A stretch of 64,000 nucleotides of DNA from Anniella stebbinsi (taxonomy: Eukaryota; Chordata; Lepidosauria; Squamata; Anniellidae), in assembly GCA_029215795.1 (NCBI GenBank), contig JARDYH010000005.1:161659814-161723813 (forward strand), in the 5' to 3' direction. The notes below the pieces were generated by a model. The model saw only the letters and a list, made by a program, of their open reading frames with translations. It ran no database searches and was not told where the DNA came from. This document shows positions 1 through 10,935 of this stretch, piece after piece. Each line of letters opens with the position of its first letter. Position 1 is the first letter of the stretch. Made by a program: the position numbers and the translations under genes.

Positions 1-273
1 TCGGTCTCAAATTTCATACACATACTTAGGCATACTCCATAAGCATGTGACCAAGTTTCAAGCCTGTAACTTTGAAAATACAGAAGTTATAGGTATTTTT
101 TCTAAAACATTCAGCTCTATAGGGCACAATGGGACTGCAAATTAAATATCAGATTTCTGATAATTATTGTGAAGATGATACGGGTCACCTATGTTATTAC
201 TGGAGACGATAATTTTTGTAGTCCGAAATTGCGATAACGATAAAACACGATATTTTTGGGTGTGCACATCCTA
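1..273. mobile_element. hAT-type DNA transposon, terminal part
   Basis: The segment ends in GTGTGCACATCCTA (260-273), the same terminus as the hAT copy ending at 54983. The next eight bases, GTATTCAC (274-281), are the likely right target-site copy, because homologous L2 sequence on both sides of this point aligns with other L2 copies in the window. The rest of the element lies before the window. No coding potential is visible. It resembles 61310-61350 (a shared 'gtgaccaagtttcaa' stretch), so it probably belongs to the family of the diverged hAT copy there. Confidence 0.65.
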
Positions 274-2745
274 GTATTCACGGCTCTCTTCAGTTCCAGA
301 AGACTGCTAATTTGTCGAATCTCCTCTGGCAGGCCATTCCACGGTCTGGAAGCGGCAGAAGAGAAGGTCCTCTGGGTAACACTCGTCAGTCTAGTTCTGT
401 CTGACTGGAGTAAATTCTTCCCAGAGGACCTGAGTGTGTGGGGCGGATTATACGGGAGAAGGCGATTCCAGGTAACCTGGAACCAAACTATGTAGGGCTT
501 TAAACGTAATAACCAACACTTTATACTTTGCCCAGAAAATAATTGGAAGCAAGTGGAGTGATTTTAAGATTGTTGTTATGTGGTCACCCCTAGGTGTACT
601 GGTGACCAACCTGGCTGCCATATTTTGAACTAATTAAAGTTTCCAGAATTGGCACAAAGGTAGCCCTATGTACAGCGCATTGCAGAAGGTGAGCCTCGAA
701 GTTACCAGCGCATGCACTACCGTCTTTAGGTCTTCCAACTCTAGGAAGGGGCGCAGCTGGCGAATCAGCCAAAGCTGTTAGTAGGCACTCCTGGCTGTCA
801 CATCTATCTGGGCTGTCATTTGGAGCAACGGATCCAGGAGTACCCCCAAGCTGCAAACACAGTCTTTCAGGGAGGGGTGTAACCCCATCCAGAACTGGTT
901 GACACACCTCCAAACCCAGGTTGTGGCCTTTGACAGCAAGCACCTCCATCTTGTCTGGATTCAGCTTCAGTTTGTTTTTCCTCATCCAGCCCATCACCGC
1001 CTCCAAGCATTCATTCAGAGGAGACACACTATCCTTAGCTGACAATGTTGTTGAAGGCATAGAGGAATATGTTTGGGTGTCATCAGCATACTGATAGCAG
1101 CCCGCCTCTCTCGGCGGTTTCATATAAATGTTAAACAGCATTGGGGAAAGGATGGCACCTTGTGGTACACCACATAGCAGCTCCGTCTTTGAAGAGCAGC
1201 TATCCCCAAGCATCACCATCTGGAACCTGCCCTAGAGATGGGACCGGAACCACTGAAGCACAGTTGCCCCAATTCCCAATCCCCTCAGACGTTCCAGAAG
1301 GATACCATGGCGATGGTATCAAAAGCCGCTGAGAGGTCCAGGAGTACCAACAGGGACACACTCCCCCTGTCAATACTCAGGCTTAGATTATCCACTAAGG
1401 CAACCAAAGCGGTCTCAACTTCATATCCTGCCCTGAAGCCAGTTTGAAATGGATCATCCAAAACTGCTTGGAGTTGGAAAGCAACTGCCCTCTCGATCAC
1501 CTTGCCCAAAAATGGAAGATTTGATACTGGCCTATAGTTATTAAAGTCCAGGGGGTCCAGGGAGGGCTTTTTTAGAAGCAGTCATACTACCACCTCTTTT
1601 AAACATGTTGGAAAACTCCCCTCCCTGAGAGATGCATTCATAATATGCTGTAGATGTAATTTAACTGCATCTCCTCCCTGAATGACCAGCCAAGAAGGAC
1701 AGGGATCGAGAGGGCAATTTGTCCTCCTCACTTTTCCAAGCAGCTTGTCCATGTCCTCAGTACTCACCAACTCAAACTGATCCAGTGTAATTCTACTGAC
1801 GGAGTTACTGGACACTCCATTGTCAGCTTCTCCTATAATGACGGTGTCTAAGTTTGCTCTTATCTGAGAGATTTTATCTGTGAAATGGTCATTAAAGGCA
1901 TCACAGTGAACTGCTTAAGGCTGTAAAATCGGGTTCTGGGGGGAAGGTGCCTGAGTTAGACCCCTCACCACCCTGAACAGTTCTGCTGGACGCAAGTTCG
2001 CAGATGCAATGCATGCAGAGAAGAAAGCTTTCTTCGCTGTGCATATTGCCACTCCATAGGAGTGAAGATGTTCTCTATGTCGTGTCTTGTCAGATACAAG
2101 TCGAGTTTTCTGCCATCAGCACTCCAGTCATCGTCCTTCCCACTTCAACTCCCTGAGATCTTCAGTATACCAGGGTGCTCCATTAGAAGCGGGTTGGAGA
2201 GGACGTTTGGGGGCGATTGTGTCAATAGCCCTAGTTAGGACTTAATTCCATCTATTTACCAAGGCTTCTACAGGATAGTCAACAATACCAGCCATAGAAC
2301 CCTCTAAGGCTTTCTGGAATCCAATAGGATCCATCAGCCTTCGAGGGCAGACCATCTTAATAGGTCTGCCACCCCTGCAGGGGCGGGTGGTAGCCGTGAT
2401 ACTAACCCTGACCAGAAAATGGTCTGTTCATGACAATGCAGAGGCATTTGTCACCTCTGCCCACAGATTTGCTTGTTTGGAACTGAAAACAGCATCGAGG
2501 ATGTGACCTGCTGAATGTGTAGGTCCAGAGACCAATTGGGATAGGCCCATGTTTGTCATGGATGCCATGAACTCCCGAGCTGCACCTGACAAGCCTGTCT
2601 CGAATGGGATGTTGAAGTCTCTCAGGACCAAAAGCCTGGGCGAATCCAACACCAGCTCTGAGACCTGTTCAGGTGGTTCATGCACAGGTGAATCCCAGAG
2701 TTTGCAGAAGAAGTAAAAACAATGATTAGAAAAAACCCAAAACAA
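274..2745 (-). mobile_element. L2-like LINE, decayed copy
   Basis: Reading the minus strand, fragments in changing frames give the end of an apurinic-like endonuclease (2428-2745; its catalytic motif reads RDFN instead of GDFN, followed by GHILDAVFSS), a reverse transcriptase palm (LDLSAAFDTI near 1330; YADDTQ near 1090) and the C-terminal region. The closest sequences in the window are the L2 copies at 21303-21970 and 25868-26770, whose C-terminus contains LWNGLPEEIR. The 5' end (endonuclease N-terminus) is absent and the 3' end is cut by the hAT insertion at 273. Multiple stops and frameshifts make this an old inactive copy. Placement in L2 rather than another CR1-group clade is from family knowledge. 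Confidence 0.85.
590..1815 (-). pseudogene. L2-like reverse transcriptase remnant
   Basis: Three minus-strand pieces, 1582-1815, 1285-1509 and 590-1219, cover the fingers, palm and thumb of a non-LTR reverse transcriptase. The 1285-1509 piece holds the first catalytic Asp in LLDLSAAFDT. The 590-1219 piece begins with GVPQGAILSPMLFNIYM and holds the YADD box. After residue 110 or so its frame is lost to the one seen intact in the copy at 25895-26596. No full product can be made. Confidence 0.8.
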
Positions 2746-3186
2746 TCACATTGACACGGGTAGGGGGGGGAACCAAATCAGACCCATGAGGACAGTGCAT
2801 GCTCTGTAGCCTCACAATTCTAACTGACAGGTGAAAAACAGAAAAGGGTGTGTAACCTGGAAGGAGGCATGGCTGAGTGCCTGGGAGATAAATCTACAAC
2901 ACTCCATCCCACTTGTCATCATGATAATTTCAGAAACTAAATTAAACTATTTTAACTAATCATTACATGTGACTCCATGAATAATTATTTCTATATCCAA
3001 ATCTCCTCCTCCGTTTCCAGTAAGAGAGAGATTATTTCCTTATCCCCACCTCATTGACTATTCATCATGATTTGAACAGATATAAATTCTCATCATTTCT
3101 CTGTCTTTGGGAAGAGTCTGATTTGGAAGGTGATTCTGCCTGACCTGCTCATCATTTTGCCAATTACACTGACCACATTGACCAAG
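2746..3186 (+). promoter_or_regulatory. Upstream region of the Ly6-like gene, TATA box at 3081-3086
   Basis: The stretch holds no TE coding sequence that I can recognise. A TATAAA box at 3081-3086 sits about 105 bases before the ATG at 3187. A start site roughly 30 bases downstream of the box would give a 5' leader of about 75 bases. The ATG context (AAG before ATG, A at -3) is good. Promoter status is inference from position and motif only. Confidence 0.4.
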
Positions 3187-3238
3187 ATGAGAAAGATCCT
3201 TCTGATTGCTTTGGTCCTCCTTTTCTCCTGATATCAAG
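3187..3238 (+). CDS. Ly6/uPAR-like three-finger gene, exon 1 (signal peptide), with in-frame TGA
   Basis: The ATG at 3187 opens a short, strongly hydrophobic leader (core ILLIALVLLF), the expected signal-peptide exon of a small secreted or GPI-anchored protein. The exon ends at 3238 on a strong splice donor (CAAG/GTAAGT) after one base of a codon, so the intron is phase 1, which is the rule in Ly6/uPAR genes and matches exons 2 and 3. Codon 15 (3229-3231) is TGA, three codons before the donor. As read, translation stops inside the leader. Either the gene is a young pseudogene, this is a null allele, or one base is wrong. The assignment rests on exon phase and downstream exons, not on this exon alone. 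Confidence 0.65.
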
Positions 3239-3460
3239 GTAAGTATTGTCATGAGGGAGAGAGCTGAGAGTGGGAATTACGTATTTTATACGAATGGTCA
3301 TGTTTATTTATGTGCTATTAGCATGTTGCAGGTATTCTGGAAACTGCTTAATGGCTTGAGTCAATACAAACAGAGTCAACACTAGTAGAGAAAATGAGAG
3401 GAAATCCACTGAGGCTGAACTGGAAAACATATTGATCATTCAGCTTGAAATGGAATTCTC

Positions 3461-4165
3461 CTATACCCCTACAAAAACGCTTCCTCTCACACAGTCACTA
3501 GCATCTTTAAACCCCCCCCCCCCGGTTTTTTTGTGAGGGAATGAAATAAAAGGCTTTTTATATGGAATGGACCTTTCATCACCCGGCGTACTACTGAGAT
3601 GCAGGCCGTGAAGCCTGTTTCTCAGTAGAAGGGACCAGCGGATGGCAGTGGATGGCCCCAGCCGGTAAGTGGGGACATCCCCCTCTTTCCCCCTGCCCCC
3701 ATTCATGCTCCTTACCTGCCGGAGCCATCCACTGCTGTCCGCTAGTCTATTGTGAAACAGGCTTCACGGCCTGCCTCTCAGTAGTGTGCTGGGTGACGCC
3801 ACTTACCTGCAGGGTCGTCCACCGGCTTCACCTGCGTAGATCTACTGAGGACTAGGCTTCATGGCCAATCCTCAGTAGATCTGTGCAGGTGAAGGCGGCA
3901 GACAGCCCTGCAGGTAAGGAGGATCGCCGGGGTTGGGCTTACATGCCGGGGCCCCTCCACTGCCATCCGCTGCTGCCCAGCGGATGGGCCTGCAGGTAAG
4001 GAGGATCGTGAGGGGGAGGAGGGAGGGGGCTCCCACTTACCTGCCGGGGTCATCTGCTGCCATCCACTGGCACCTGCAGGCACCAGCAGAAGGCCCCTAC
4101 AGGTAAGAAGCGCTAGGGGGGAGGGACAGGGAGGGGGAAGTTAGGCCCCAACTCACCCCCCTGCT
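3461..4165. repeat. Palindromic GC-rich repeat related to the 40.7-41.3 kb array
   Basis: This stretch repeats, in both orientations, the words 'tactgagaaacaggcttc' (with variants), 'cttacctgc' and 'gcaggtaag', each seen several times between 3590 and 4110. The same words build the regular palindromes at 40747-41175. Open frames here are by-products of the GC-rich repeat. It is probably the body of a nonautonomous DNA element lying in intron 1 of the Ly6-like gene. Boundaries are uncertain. Confidence 0.55.
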
Positions 4166-4238
4166 GCCATTTTTCCCATAGACTTGCATTGGGAGAAAGA
4201 AAGCTTTCCCCCAATGCAAGTCTATGGGGAAAAATGGC
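4166..4238. repeat. Near-perfect hairpin
   Basis: The left arm GCCATTTTTCCCATAGACTT... (4166 on) is the reverse complement of the right arm ending ATGGGGAAAAATGGC at 4238. Arms are about 30 bases, with a short A/G-rich loop near 4196-4206. It sits just inside a GATCCG-rich element end. Confidence 0.75.
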
Positions 4239-4391
4239 GGCCGATCCGAAAATTGGACATCATATTTTTGGATCAGGATTGGGTCCGATCCGATCCTGGG
4301 GACCTCTGATTTTGTTCCGTTCTGATCCAGAACAAAATTGGAGGTCCCGATCTGGTCCCGATCTGATCTGGGGGTCCGTGCACCTCCCTAT
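4239..4391. mobile_element. hAT-like terminus with GATCCG repeats
   Basis: Repeated GATCCGATCC-type words and the final GTGCACCTCCCTA (to about 4391) match the subterminal and terminal design of the hAT copy at 49510-54983. No coding sequence is present. The left end and the target duplication could not be placed. Confidence 0.5.
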
Positions 4392-4530
4392 AAATAACCC
4401 ACCACTGCAAAAAAATGATCCCCTACCCAACCAGAAATGAACAGATGAGATCTGCAACCACCAGCAGGAAAAAAACAACATAAAAAATAGCGGTAAGATC
4501 ATATCAGGATTAGGATGATGAGGATGTTGA

Positions 4531-4562
<32 letters not shown>

Positions 4563-5119
4563 ACAGCTTGATCCACCAATTGTGCTTTAGACTACATGAC
4601 TGAATCACCCAATCCTGTGAAGACTTTCTTCAGCCTCCAATTGCAATGCTGGAGGAGGGCACCCAGTATATATTCTGTCAGTCCTTCCCTTCTGGCTCTT
4701 TGTGGGTTGATTGAGTAGGAGATTGGAGTGTTTGTTTTGGAGCTGGTGGAGACTGTATTGAATTTGGAGGTGTTTTGAGGAGTTTCTGATACTTTTCTAC
4801 AGCTTTTCTTGTTCTCTCTCTGTAATTTTCTCTCTTGCCTTTCCTTTCTCTATTGTAGATAGCACGTTTGTTTGTCGGTTAGTTCAGTTTGTCTGTAAAA
4901 TATCTGTAATTCATCTTTGGAGTGAGTGTGTTTGTTCTTCTTTTTCTTTCTGAACCCCCACCCCAAATAATAAAAAAAATATTTCTATCCTCTGTGTGTG
5001 TGTGTGTGTGTGTGTGTATGCGCTTGCTTGCTTGTGACTGAGTGTATGTTGCTGGGCTGTGTAGCCTGCTGCTACATAGCAACAAACACAAAAACAGTCA
5101 GCAAAGCACACACTTATAT

Positions 5120-5182
5120 AATAACAATAACAATAACAATAACAATAACAATAACAATAACAATAACAATAATAATAATAAT
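5120..5182. repeat. (AACAAT)n microsatellite
   Basis: About ten AACAAT units run into AATAAT units directly before the transposase frame. The homologous place in hAT copy 2 (50883-50910) holds a shorter AAT/AAA run, so the array has expanded in copy 1. Confidence 0.9.
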
Positions 5183-5189
5183 ATGAAAT

Positions 5190-7670
5190 GTGGCACTCAA
5201 AGGGGGGGATGCTCCTAAGGCAGCATTTGGGAGAGGCCGTTCTGAGCGTGGCGCTGCTGCTGCTGCTGGCACAAGCAGCAGGCAGGCTTCTTCCACACCC
5301 CCAGTTAAACTGAGGCGTTCTCCACTGGGGCAGCAGAAGCAGGCAGAGGCAACTCAAAGTAGTGCCTGCAGGGCACTCTTTGAGCTACATGAGGCTGGTA
5401 CTGGGAGCAGCAGTGGGCGCGAAGAAGGAGGACTATCGCCAGCTCCTTCTTCGGTGGGTGAGCCTGTGAACCCGCTGACTGAACTTTTCCCAGATCCTGT
5501 GGGAGTCAGTGAGGTTCAGAGTGAGAAGGAGGGCTCTGATGTGGGGCAAGAGGAAGAGCAGGCAGCAGCAGAGCCTCGCTCTCCACAATCCGTCCTCTCT
5601 TCCACTCATTCCCTTGCTCCTGAGGTGACACCACAGAGCGAAGGCGCCGGCGAGCCGTCTGTGTCACCCCAGAAGCAACAGGCAAGCAAGGTGTGGGACC
5701 ACTTTGAGGTGGGAGTGGATTCCCGCTTTGCTGTCTGTCGCCACTGCAAGATGTCTGTGAGCAGGGGAAAAATGCCAGGCCACTTCACCACCACCAACCT
5801 CAGCCGCCACATGCAGAGGCACCACCAGTCTGTTTTGCTTGGGACCGAGGCGGGCACCTCGCAGCAGACTGGTGCTAGCAGCAAGGGCAAGCAGAAGGCT
5901 CCTGCAACTTCTGCCAGCCCTCGAGCTCCCATCCCCAAGAGGCTTCGCCAGGCCACCATGGAAGACATGGGGTGGGGGAAGTATGGAGCCACAAGGTGGC
6001 GTTTTCCAGCGCCCAACCAGATCACCAATTGCATCGGTGAGATGGTGGCGTTGGATGACCAGCCATTCAGCCTCGTCGAGAACGCAGGCTTCAAGAGGCT
6101 GATGGCTCTTGTGGTTCCATACTACAAGCCGCCGTGTCGCACCACCCTGAGCAGGCGTGTGGTGCCCTCCCTGTACCGGGCATGCAGGGAGTTAGTTCTG
6201 GGTCGTCTGTGCCAGACAGAGGCACAGAAGGTGCACTTCACTTCGGACATCTGGTCCAGCGAAGGAGGAGTGCACGCTTACCTGTCCCTGATGGCTCACT
6301 GGTGGGGAGCCTCAGGGCAGGAAGCACCCAGGACTTCTGGGACTGGGAAGGAGGGCTGCCGCTGGGCCCTCCTTCATACCGCAGTCATGTACCAGTCCCA
6401 AATGGCGGAGGAGATTACGGAGGCCATGAACCGCATGGTGGCAGGGTGGCTGGGCGGGCACCAGCACACCCGCGGTTACATGGTCACGGACGGGGGAGCC
6501 AGCATGGTGAAGGCGGTGTGCGATGGTGGATTTGAAGGCATCCGCTGCATCGTGCACATCTTCAACCTGGTCGTGAGGGATGGCCTTGGAGGCAGCAAGG
6601 CCCCTCTCCCTCCCCAAATCCGTAATCTCCTAGAGAGCTGCAGGAAGGTAGCTGGGCATTTCCACCACAGCGTGAAGGGCAGTCGGTTGCTGCGGGAGAA
6701 GCAGCAGGAGCTGGGACTTCCGCAGCACTGGCTAGTGCAGGATGTGGCAACACATTGGAACTCCACCTACCACATGCTCGAGCGTATGGTGGAGCAACAG
6801 CATCCAAGCCCCACTGTCCAGGCAGCAGTGGGAGGCCATGTCCCAGCTTCTGGTTGTCCTCAAGCCGTTCCTTGAGGCCACCGAGACCCTGAGCAGCAGC
6901 ACTGCCCTTCTCAGCCAGGTGATCCCCGTGGCCAGGCATCTCCAGAATCAGATGGGCGAGTTTCTGGAGGCCAGGGATCCCGTCACCACAAGCGCTTCCT
7001 GCCAGAGGTGCGGGAAGTGGTGACGAGGCTGAGGGAAGGCCTATCCTGCCGGGTCCAGCCTCTCTACAACGAGAGGCAGTACATGTTGGCCACCATGTGG
7101 GACCCGCGCATCAAGGATGGGTTATGTGGGCAGACTTCCCGGGCAGGTTGGGTGGAAATGTTGGTGGCGGACGTTCAGGAGGCCCGGGAAGCCAGGATTG
7201 GGCAGGCAGAGGAGGAGCCCACTGAAGCCCAGGCGCTAAGTCCGCAGAGTACCACCAGCAGCGGCAGCAGCAGCACCACCACACCCAGCAGGAGGACAGG
7301 CCAGGGGTTTTGGGCAAAGGCCTTGCAGGCTGCGGTTGGGCATAGAGGCACTCAACCCAGCCGCCGCCAGGATGACGCTGCAGCAGCAGTGCAGCGTTAC
7401 CTGGCGGAGCAGATGGAGGACGGCTCCATCGAACCCCTGGCCTACTTGTCACCCCGGCGCCAGATGTGGCTTGATCTGGCGTGGGTGGCCATGGATAGAA
7501 TCAGCTGCTTACCATCCAGCATTCCAAGCGAGCGGGTGTTTTCCATGGTGGGTGACATGGTCACACCCCACTGCTCTCGCTTGGACACTGAAATGGTGGA
7601 GCAGCTGGTCTTCCTGAAGGTCAATCTGCCCCTGCTGGGTTACCCCACCCTCATGCCCTCGGGGGAGTAA
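5190..7670 (+). pseudogene. hAT transposase (BED finger, RNase H-like catalytic domain)
   Basis: The frame is open from 5190 to 6875 and again, in the same frame, to 7670; the stretch about 6800-6990 is read correctly only in the +1 frame. Two compensating indels therefore separate N- and C-terminal parts. In order it shows a low-complexity N-terminus, a BED zinc finger (5685-5830; FAVCRHCKMS, LSRHMQRHH), the catalytic domain with the first Asp in HFTSDIWSS (near 6240) and the second in YMVTDGGASM (near 6480), and the hAT C-terminal dimerisation motif PSERVFSMVGDMVTP (near 7525). The first codon at 5190 is GTG. ATG codons at 5183 and 5188 are in other frames, so the true start is unresolved (possibly an upstream exon). 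Confidence 0.85.
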
Positions 7671-8418
7671 TTGGCAGGCACCCCCCATCCATTCCACATC
7701 TTTTGACAGGCTCTGGCAGGCCCTTGATTTTTTAATTCTTATTTTTGGTTAATTAATTTTATTTTCTTTAATTTACTGGCTGTGTTTACAACTCAGTAAC
7801 TCAACTCTGAACGATGGATCCTGAAGGGATCTACTTTCTTCTCCTAGCCTCTTATATTGAGGGGATGCACAAGCATCTCACACATTCTATGTTGTTTGAC
7901 TTGAACCAATGTGCTTGCATGTGTGCCTCTGAAATTGGACTCTGATGGCTCCCTCCAGGCCTTCTGTAAGGTTCCACACTTCCATGGGTGTTTCTTCTTG
8001 TAAAAGACCACGTTAGAGGCTCATGAGAACTTTGGATAAGAAGAAGGCTTAATTTTATTGCCAAGGAACGCATGCACCTCTCTGACTATGAATGAAGGAC
8101 GCGATAGGATTCCTCTTCCAGGCTCCTACATTGAGTGGATGACAAAGCAGCATCCTGCACTGTTTCTGACTGTGTCTATTGGACCTATGTGGCAGCCTTG
8201 CAGGGCTGTCACTGTGTGTTGCGTTTATTTTGGCGACATGATTGAAAAAACTGCCTGCCTGCCCGCCCGCCTGCTGGGTTGCCGCCATTGCGAAGTAGCC
8301 GGAATGCGTGGGCCGGTCCCACGGTTCTATTGCTTACTTGTGCAATGTGCAAGCGCCTGGCATTATGCCCGCCTCTGCCTCTGTCTCTGCCTGCCTGGAG
8401 GTGCCCATGCTGCTGTGC

Positions 8419-8633
8419 CTTTGCCTGGAGGGAGCTGTGCCACACTGTGACTTTGTCTGGAAGGAACTGTGCCTCACTGTGCCTTTGCCTGGAGGGAGCT
8501 GTGCCACACTGTGACTTTGCCTGGAGGGAGCTGTGCCACACTGTGACTTTGTCTGGAGAGAGCTGTGCCACACTTTGACTTTGCCTGGAGAGAGCTGTGC
8601 CACACTGTGACTTTGTCTGGAGGGAGCTGTGGC
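8419..8633 (+). repeat. 32-bp minisatellite in the hAT 3' region
   Basis: About seven copies of a 32-bp unit beginning ctttgcctggagggagctgt are arrayed here. The homologous place in hAT copy 2 (about 51788-51940) has four to five copies. The unit has few stops, which creates long spurious frames on both strands. Confidence 0.9.
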
Positions 8634-8640
8634 ACCAGCT

Positions 8641-9001
8641 GCTATTGTTCCTCATCCTCTTCCTCATCTCTGCCTGTCAACTGTTTGTTTGATAGGCAGA
8701 GAGCCAGGAACCAAGTAGGCAGAGGCATCTGCTCCTCCCTTTCACCACCACCACCACCACCATGGTTGAGTTGCCTCTTGCTCTGGTGAAGGGAAACAGG
8801 TTGCAATGCTGAAGCATAGAGTCACCTCCAGAGGGTTCTTGCCAGTGTGCCTCTGATGGGATGCAGTCCCCAGAGATATTTCCAATGAAGCCTATCCTTG
8901 ATGCTGCCCCTGTCTCTCCCACTAGGCTTCTGCATTTCTTCATGCACACCTAGCAACAGGTGGTAACAAAATGTTCTTAAGTCAACTTTTGTCTTTCTCA
9001 G
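8641..9001 (+). other. Intron 1 3' part, no gene seen
   Basis: This interval lies between the hAT minisatellite and the acceptor of exon 2. It holds a (CAC)n/(CCA)n run at 8744-8764. I see no coding or structured element. Confidence 0.5.
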
Positions 9002-9112
9002 CTAAAGGTCTCAGGTGTTACGCACACCATGATCTACCTGATAGCGCAAAGAAAATAACAGTTCCTCGTGGGTACATCTGTCTGTCAGCATTCATTTACA
9101 GTATCCGTTCAG
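9002..9112 (+). CDS. Ly6/uPAR-like three-finger gene, exon 2
   Basis: A pyrimidine-rich acceptor (TTTGTCTTTCTCAG, AG at 9000-9001) precedes 111 bases open in the phase set by exon 1, followed by a donor CAG/GTATGT at 9113. The product starts AKGLRCYA, the classic LxCY start of a mature Ly6/three-finger domain (loop 1), and reaches loop 2 with GYICLSAF. Only two cysteines are present. The CxxC partner after the first Cys is His, so the accessory loop-1 disulfide of Ly6 proteins is missing. The exon length is a multiple of three, so phase 1 is kept. There are no stops. Neighbouring introns are transposon-filled, but this exon has no transposon similarity. Confidence 0.75.
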
Positions 9113-9114
9113 GT

Positions 9115-10409
9115 ATGTATTATTTGGTAGGGTTGTCATGTGTGAGACTGGGTCCATAAGGGCAGTAACACCCCCCCCCCCCGCATCCACCCCTCACAGA
9201 CCCAGTCGGGAACCCCAGCAGAGAGTGGACAATAAGGATGTGCTTTCTGCTCTAGAACGATCTGGTAACCATGAACATTTGCAGAGGATTCGATCTTCCA
9301 GAGCAGAGATTGGCCACTTCTAAACCCACTAAATAATTTGCAAGTGGAAACGTGCCCAATAAGCGCTTCTAACGTCTCTGAAATTATCATACCCCTTCTG
9401 TGCGTGTAGTGTATCTATTTGAAAACCTCCCACTAAGGACCATGGGGTGACGGGGTGGGGTTGTTTTGATAATAGATATTGACATCTGTGAATAACCAGT
9501 TCGAAATTGCCGCAGCGCTCTCCCTCCCTGTTCTGTTATCCTCCAATCACAGTGTTTGCGGGAGAGAATGCCAATTTGTCCTTGGCTTCCATGCTCATTG
9601 TGGTTTCTTAGCTTTGGACAAAGAGTGCAAAATGAGATTAGAGGGCGTTTGTTTGCAAAGTGAGATTTAGAGAAGGAGAGGAAGGGGGGTGAGAGTGAGA
9701 TCTACAAATTCTTCTACACCTGACTCAGGCAGGCTCTTTATTATTTCAGTTAGACTATTATTTGTATTGGCTAGCTGGGCTTCTAGTGTGGGGGTTGGGG
9801 GCTCATCATCGTTGTCATCCTCCTCCTCCAAGCCGCATAGCGTAGCCTCCTATGGGGAAACTGTAGCGGCCGTGACTCGACTCGCTCCATTGTACCTGAC
9901 TGACAGTGGGGGAGGGGTGCCGCCTCCTCCTCCTCCTGCAAGCCTCCTGTCCTCTCTGAGGCTGGGCAAGCTGTGTGCTGCTGTTGTGGCATTCATTCAT
10001 GTGTACTTATTTAGTATTGCGCTAAGCGCTTTCCCGTTGCTTTGTTTCCCTCTCCCTCGCCATACAGATCCAAGACACAAGAGGTGCTGAGAAAGGACAT
10101 TTGAGTTCAGAATTTAAAACTTCCCAATAAATCATTGCATAAAGGGATTGGCTCCAAAATTGGCATACCTAAAGCACCCTTTAAAGCTGTTACAGTGTCA
10201 ATTTTCATTTGTTTATTTTTAAAAGTGAGGGAGCTGTGAGCATTTCTGTTAATTTCCATTGACATGAATATACTGGTTACCCGAAAATGGAGCAGTTTTT
10301 TGTCAAACTATCAAGAGGGACCCGCACCAGAAATAGGGGAGGAGAAACACCTCTCCTGAGCTCTGGCTCAAATTTTGGGGCAGAGAAGACCCATTTTGCA
10401 CACCCCTAG
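9115..10409. mobile_element. Probable nonautonomous hAT element, right end at 10409
   Basis: The segment ends in TTTTGCACACCCCTA (10395-10409), a hAT-type terminus; GTCAACCA would be the right target copy. No matching left terminus was found, so the start is a guess. The body carries a C-run at 9171-9182 and GC-rich triplet runs (9815-9960). No supported coding sequence. Confidence 0.35.
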
Positions 10410-10783
10410 TCAACCACTGCTGAGTAGTCATGACACCTCAGCAATCACTGGGTAGCTAACAGCAGCTGACAAAATTGCACACTTCCTGCCTTTGTATTAA
10501 TGACAGCAGCCATTGGTGTGAAAGAGGGAAATGCATAATTTTGGGAGGTTCTGGAAATTGTGCATTTCCCTTTTTCATGTTAATGGCAGCCACCATTACC
10601 ATGGATGGGGGGAAGGTGCAGGTTCTGGAGCCTTGGGAAATTACATGTTTTCCCCACAATGCCAATCAGGGCCTTAAAGGATGTATTGATGCAACAGTAA
10701 ATGTTTGTGCAGCCCAACAAGTAGTGGTGGGTGGTAACTGCAGAGGGTTGAGCATCCACTGAGGCAGTCTCTGGGTGATTTCA
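10410..10783. other. Intron 2 sequence, nothing recognised
   Basis: There is an imperfect inverted arrangement of 'gcagccattggtg' and 'catttcccttttt' words around 10500-10600 but no identifiable family or gene. Confidence 0.4.
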
Positions 10784-10935
10784 CCCAATCCTTTTTTTTT
10801 TTTTAATAATTTTTATTAATTTCAACAATATAAAACATAATAATAAAACATGACTACATAAAATACAAACAATGCCTACTCCTCTACAACCCCCCCCCCC
10901 CCCCGTGCTACCCTACCCATGAGACCTTCTCTTGA

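Larger units (their letters stand above)
4560..8640 (+). mobile_element. hAT transposon copy 1 (core region)
   Basis: This segment aligns base by base with hAT copy 2 (50322 on): both contain 'tgacagcttgatccacca', the same 5' leader, the start of the transposase, and the same 3' region after a deletion in copy 2. Copy 1 keeps the transposase (5190-7670). A (TG)n run lies at 4529-4559 just before it, and the terminal repeats seen in copy 2 are not recognisable here, so outer limits are open. It lies in intron 1 of the Ly6-like gene, same strand. Confidence 0.85.

Noticed and set aside
5190..5192. Start codon of the 561-codon hAT frame
   Set aside because: The triplet is GTG, not a normal eukaryotic start; the real start is probably upstream or in another exon, so no start was claimed.
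8209..8667. 152-codon minus-strand frame with Gln/Ser repeats
   Set aside because: Produced by the 32-bp minisatellite in the hAT 3' region; no start context, no domain.
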